DNA from: CBFCZU01 sp965602635
GTDB lineage: Bacteria; Planctomycetota; Phycisphaerae; SM23-33
Direction: 5' to 3'
Assembly: GCA_965602635.1 (NCBI GenBank)
Contig: CBFCZU010000002.1
Location: forward strand, 1-63,912
Length of the DNA: 63,912 nt
A program made the position numbers and the translations under genes. Positions 61,190-63,912 of the stretch are shown piece by piece. Below the pieces are notes generated by a model, which did no database searches, was not told the DNA's origin, and saw only the letters and a program-made list of their open reading frames with translations. Positions within the stretch are counted from its first letter, which is position 1; each line of letters begins with the position of its first letter.

Positions 61190-62449
61190 ATGAACCGGTT
61201 GACGCTGGTCGCCGCCCTCGTGTTGTCGCTTGTGCTGGTTCCCGCTCTCTCAGAGGCCACCACCTGGGACGTCTCGACCTTCTCGGCCCTGCGCACCGCC
61301 ACGATGAACGCCAATCCCGGCGACCAGGTCGTCATCGCCCCGGGGCAGTACCACGTGACCAGCCCCCTGTACTGCACACGGGCCGGTGTCACCTTCCGCG
61401 GGGCCACCGGCAACCGCGACGACGTGGTGCTGCACGGCAACGGCATGAACGTGGAGAGCGGCCCGTTGGAGGGTTTCTGGACGGCCAACGACGGCATCCA
61501 GCTCCGGGACCTGACCATCCGGGGCTTCTACGACCACGGCATCCACGTCTCCAACAATCCCAGCGGCAACCTGGCCGACAACGTGGTCATCTCCAACGTC
61601 AAGATCCAGAACTGCGGCGAGCGCTACATCAAGGGCTCCGGCGGCGGCACCTCCAATAACGTGCTGATCGAGAACGTGCACTTCCTCCAGAATGAGACCT
61701 GGTTGCCGCACACTGGGCATGACCTCAACTACGTTGGCGGCATCGACGCCATGCACACCAGCAACTGGACCATCCGCGACTGCCGCTTCGAGGGCATCAT
61801 GGGCGCCGCCGGCGGGGCGCGCGGGGCCATCTTCCTCTGGCAGGGCTGCACCAACGCCCTCATCGAGCGGAACGTGATCGTCGACTGCGCCGAGGGCATC
61901 GACCTGGGCAACGGCTACAACCCCGACAGCATCTACCACGCCGAGGACGCCCTGGTCCGCAACAACTTCATCGGCTGGGGCGGCGGGGACAACCGGGCCG
62001 TGCAACTGGGCTTCACCCAGAACATCGAGTTCTATAACAACACGATCTATACCGACGCCAACTACAACCGCACCGTGCATATCTACGACAGCTCGACCGT
62101 GCCCAGCAGTAACGTGGTGCTCGAGAACAACCTCATCCGGGGCGGAATCATGGATACCTCCACGGGGGGTGCGATTCTGATCAACAACCTCACCGGCGCG
62201 ATCCCGCAGGCGAACTGGTTCGTCGACCCCCTGGCCAGCGACCTGCACCTGACGGCGCTGGCGACGGGGGCCATCGATCAGGGCTTGCCGCTGGCGAACG
62301 TGCCGGAGGACTATGACCGCCAGATCCGCCCATACGGCCTGGCTCCGGACATCGGGGCCGATGAACTCATCCCCGAACCGGCCACGCTGGCCCTGCTGGC
62401 CCTGGGCGGCGTGGCCCTCCTCTGCCGCAAGCGCGGCTACGGAGCGTAA
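61190..62449 (+). CDS. Secreted right-handed beta-helix PEP-CTERM protein
   Basis: 419 residues. Signal peptide 1-24; repeated beta-helix coils (GVTFRGATGN, GIQLRDLTIRGF, GIHVSNNPSG, NVLIENVHFLQN, NALIERNVIVDCAEGIDLGNG, ALVRNNFIGWGG, NIEFYNNTIYTDANYNR) as in pectate-lyase-like folds; late conserved YDRQIRPYGLAPDIGADE; C-terminal PEP-CTERM (IPEP, hydrophobic helix, CRKRG). Possibly a polysaccharide-binding or lyase protein on the cell surface. AAAGGAGG lies 6 nt before the ATG. Confidence 0.92.
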   Translation: MNRLTLVAALVLSLVLVPALSEATTWDVSTFSALRTATMNANPGDQVVIAPGQYHVTSPLYCTRAGVTFRGATGNRDDVVLHGNGMNVESGPLEGFWTANDGIQLRDLTIRGFYDHGIHVSNNPSGNLADNVVISNVKIQNCGERYIKGSGGGTSNNVLIENVHFLQNETWLPHTGHDLNYVGGIDAMHTSNWTIRDCRFEGIMGAAGGARGAIFLWQGCTNALIERNVIVDCAEGIDLGNGYNPDSIYHAEDALVRNNFIGWGGGDNRAVQLGFTQNIEFYNNTIYTDANYNRTVHIYDSSTVPSSNVVLENNLIRGGIMDTSTGGAILINNLTGAIPQANWFVDPLASDLHLTALATGAIDQGLPLANVPEDYDRQIRPYGLAPDIGADELIPEPATLALLALGGVALLCRKRGYGA

Positions 62450-62522
62450 ACGTTGATCCGGCGGAATCCATGGCCCTGGGCGAGACGCTCGCAATAGGTG
62501 TACAGACCGAGCGTGCCGGCTT

Positions 62523-62645
62523 ACCTTCTCGGCCCTGCGCAACGCCACGATGAACGCCAATCCCGGCGACCAGGTCGTCATCGCCGCGGGGCAGTACCAC
62601 GTGACCAGCAACCTGTCCCTCCCGAAAACCCCATCCGGCCAATAA
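62523..62645 (+). pseudogene. Duplicated fragment of the beta-helix gene
   Basis: 62523-62609 repeats 61277-61363 of the gene above with only two differences in 87 bp. The frame stays open (TFSALRNATMNANPGDQVVIAAGQYHVTSN...) to a stop at 62643 but has no signal peptide, start or RBS. The rest of the 412-nt gap up to the sigma gene has no gene that I can support. Confidence 0.7.
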
Positions 62646-62861
62646 GGCGTGCCCCGGCGGACTTGATAGCCCATCGGACGGCGCATGCGGCCCGCAGAGA
62701 CGGTGAAGGGACGGAAAGGCACAACGATCAACGGCCACATACCGCCAGCGTTTGCTTAGTCGGCGAGAGTTATTTCAGTTTCTCGCGCGCCTTCTGTTGA
62801 GGTGACGCGACTATATGCTGGAAGCTGATCAGCATCCGATCGAAACGCAACCGCCTTGAGC

Positions 62862-63401
62862 ATGAACGGACAGACATTATCGCAACTTGTCAGGTCGGCC
62901 CGCGAGGGCAACCTTGAAAGCTTCGGTCTGCTGTATGAGCGGTATTATGCAGCCATGGTCGGTGTTGCCTATTCGCTGCTGGGCGATCGCCACCTCGCCG
63001 AGGATGCCGCTCAGGAGGCGTTCGCGTCGGCCTGCGGGGACATCGCGCGGCTGAAGCGGCCCGAGAAGTTCGCAGGCTGGCTCAGGCAGATTTGCAGAAA
63101 CGTTGCGATAGACATTGTCAGGTCCCGCGCCCGTGGAGCGGCTGTCGTCAAGAACCTGTCGCCCCCAACGGCGAACGACGCAGACGGTCGGCCCGGCGAG
63201 GCTGTCCGGCGGGCTGTGATGGAACTCCCCCCACGAGGCAGGGAGGTGGTGCTGCTGCACTACTTCAGCGGCCTATCGTACGGGCAGATCGCCGAGACGA
63301 TTGGCGGTTCGGTCCATTCGGTTCGAGGCAGGCTATTTCGAGCAAGGCGAGAACTCGCGGCGAAGCTAAGCCGCGAAGGCACCTGCGGGAGCCAGCTATG
63401 A
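62862..63401 (+). CDS. ECF-type RNA polymerase sigma factor
   Basis: 179 residues. Region 2: LVRSAREGNLESFGLLYERYY...LGDRHLAEDAAQEAFASACGDIARLKRPEKFAGWLRQICRNVAIDIVRSR; region 4: AVMELPPRGREVVLLHYFSGLSYGQIAETIGGSVHSVRGRLFRARRELAAKL. The stop overlaps the ATG of the next gene, a membrane-anchored partner. A TTG two codons upstream is an alternative start; neither has a clear RBS. Confidence 0.95.
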   Translation: MNGQTLSQLVRSAREGNLESFGLLYERYYAAMVGVAYSLLGDRHLAEDAAQEAFASACGDIARLKRPEKFAGWLRQICRNVAIDIVRSRARGAAVVKNLSPPTANDADGRPGEAVRRAVMELPPRGREVVLLHYFSGLSYGQIAETIGGSVHSVRGRLFRARRELAAKLSREGTCGSQL

Positions 63402-63912
63402 GACGGTATGAAGATGACAAAGAGTTGGATGGCGAGTTGGCAAGGGCATTGGGCTCTTCCAGGCCAAAGCCGGAGTTCAGCCAGTGGTGCCGCGAGCATC
63501 CACAGGCTGTCGAGATGCTGAGAACGTCGGCTTCTCGCAACGGCCGGGGCGACGCGGCACAACAGGTTATCCCAAGTCGGCGCGGCCACAGAACAATCAC
63601 AGGAAGGGTATTCACCATGAAACGCATATCACGATTAGCGGCAGCAATCATCATCGCAGCCGTCGCAGGGACGGCAGCGTTCCTTACACTCGGTAACGGC
63701 GGGACCTCTATCGCCTGGGCGGATGTGCAGGAGCAAATCCGCAACGCCCGGACCATGACACTTAAGGCGACCATGGAAATGGAAGGCATGCCTAAATGGA
63801 TGGAGAAGGCAGGCTTGGCCAACATGGAGATGAAGATGATGTTCAAGTCCCCAGGCTTGATGCGCCAGGAAATGGCGATGGGCCCTTCAAAGAGCATCAC
63901 GATTATGGACAT
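63398..63912 (+). CDS. Membrane-anchored protein coupled to the ECF sigma gene (anti-sigma-like), cut by window end
   Basis: At least 171 codons, open to the edge. The ATG overlaps the sigma stop as ATGA. Residues 1-75 are charged (RRYEDDKELDGELARAL...FSQWCREHP) and cytoplasmic; about 79-95 are a transmembrane helix (LAAAIIIAAVAGTAAFLTL); beyond it AWADVQEQIRNARTMTLKATMEMEGMPKWM...MMFKSPGLMRQEM resembles the periplasmic lipoprotein-localisation-like domains found in planctomycete sigma/anti-sigma pairs. It probably holds the sigma factor at the membrane. Confidence 0.75.
   Translation, partial: MRRYEDDKELDGELARALGSSRPKPEFSQWCREHPQAVEMLRTSASRNGRGDAAQQVIPSRRGHRTITGRVFTMKRISRLAAAIIIAAVAGTAAFLTLGNGGTSIAWADVQEQIRNARTMTLKATMEMEGMPKWMEKAGLANMEMKMMFKSPGLMRQEMAMGPSKSITIMD

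Noticed and set aside
1..63912. CRISPR array or intact insertion sequence
   Set aside because: No regularly spaced direct repeats of 23-40 bp and no complete transposase with terminal inverted repeats were seen on either strand.

Overview
The window is GC-rich bacterial chromosome that looks like a member of the Planctomycetota, probably near the Phycisphaerae. Sequence-level reasons: PEP-CTERM sorting signals on three secreted proteins, one of them a cyclophilin carrying dockerin-like calcium loops; a pilin-like N-methylation signal; an oversized SecA; five divergent uroporphyrinogen-decarboxylase (URO-D)-fold paralogues; a BlaI/M56 pair; and an ECF sigma factor coupled to a membrane-anchored partner. 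This placement is inference from gene content. No rRNA or tRNA gene was seen; the only RNA gene recognised is tmRNA (ssrA). No CRISPR array and no intact insertion sequence was found.

Layout. 1-7.2 kb (minus strand): a partial YegP-like gene coupled to a Pro-rich ORF, glyS, then an operon ndk-cupin-ligA-exonuclease/BRCT with a well-formed promoter ahead of ndk. 7.2-12 kb (plus): response regulator, rpsO, pnp, cold-shock protein, histidine kinase. 12-16.6 kb: lower-GC accessory stretch with an ECF sigma factor and coupled unknown gene, a GNAT protein, an unknown 440-residue protein and a sigma-region-4-like fragment. 16.7-24.3 kb (plus): LarA-like protein, NtrC-type regulator, DUF3592 membrane protein, mutL, lipoprotein hydrolase. 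24.3-27.4 kb (minus): Fe-alcohol dehydrogenase-E2 acyltransferase-lipA operon. 27.5-28.2 kb: ssrA, a 19-bp perfect palindrome and a relic of a REP-associated tyrosine transposase. 28.3-42.4 kb (minus): cyclophilin/PEP-CTERM protein; a five-gene URO-D/cupin operon; GNAT; secA with a one-base-overlapping SEC-C gene; heparinase II/III-like protein; pseudopilin; PEP-CTERM protein. 42.5-50.9 kb (plus): methyltransferase, nikR, DUF1846 protein, blaI-M56/secretin-N fusion, zinc-ribbon protein, TIGR03546-TIGR03545 fusion. 51-63.9 kb: asnA (minus), then plus-strand URO-D, YbjQ-like, comM/yifB, arylsulfotransferase-like, AGE epimerase-URO-D-unknown barrel cluster, a beta-helix PEP-CTERM protein with a duplicated 87-bp fragment downstream, and an ECF sigma/anti-sigma-like pair cut by the window end.

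The housekeeping genes (glyS, ligA, ndk, rpsO, pnp, mutL, secA, asnA, ssrA) are interleaved with sugar- and polymer-related functions (heparinase-like, AGE epimerase, beta-helix protein) and with the URO-D paralogues. The most unusual items are domain architectures: an M56 protease fused to secretin N-domains, a SecA containing about five 65-residue repeats and a Cys-rich insert, a DNA ligase with a duplicated half zinc-finger plus an in-frame palindrome, and a fusion of two protein families I know as neighbouring genes. Many promoters of the TTGACN-16/18-TANNNT type can be read by eye; they are predictions from sequence only.
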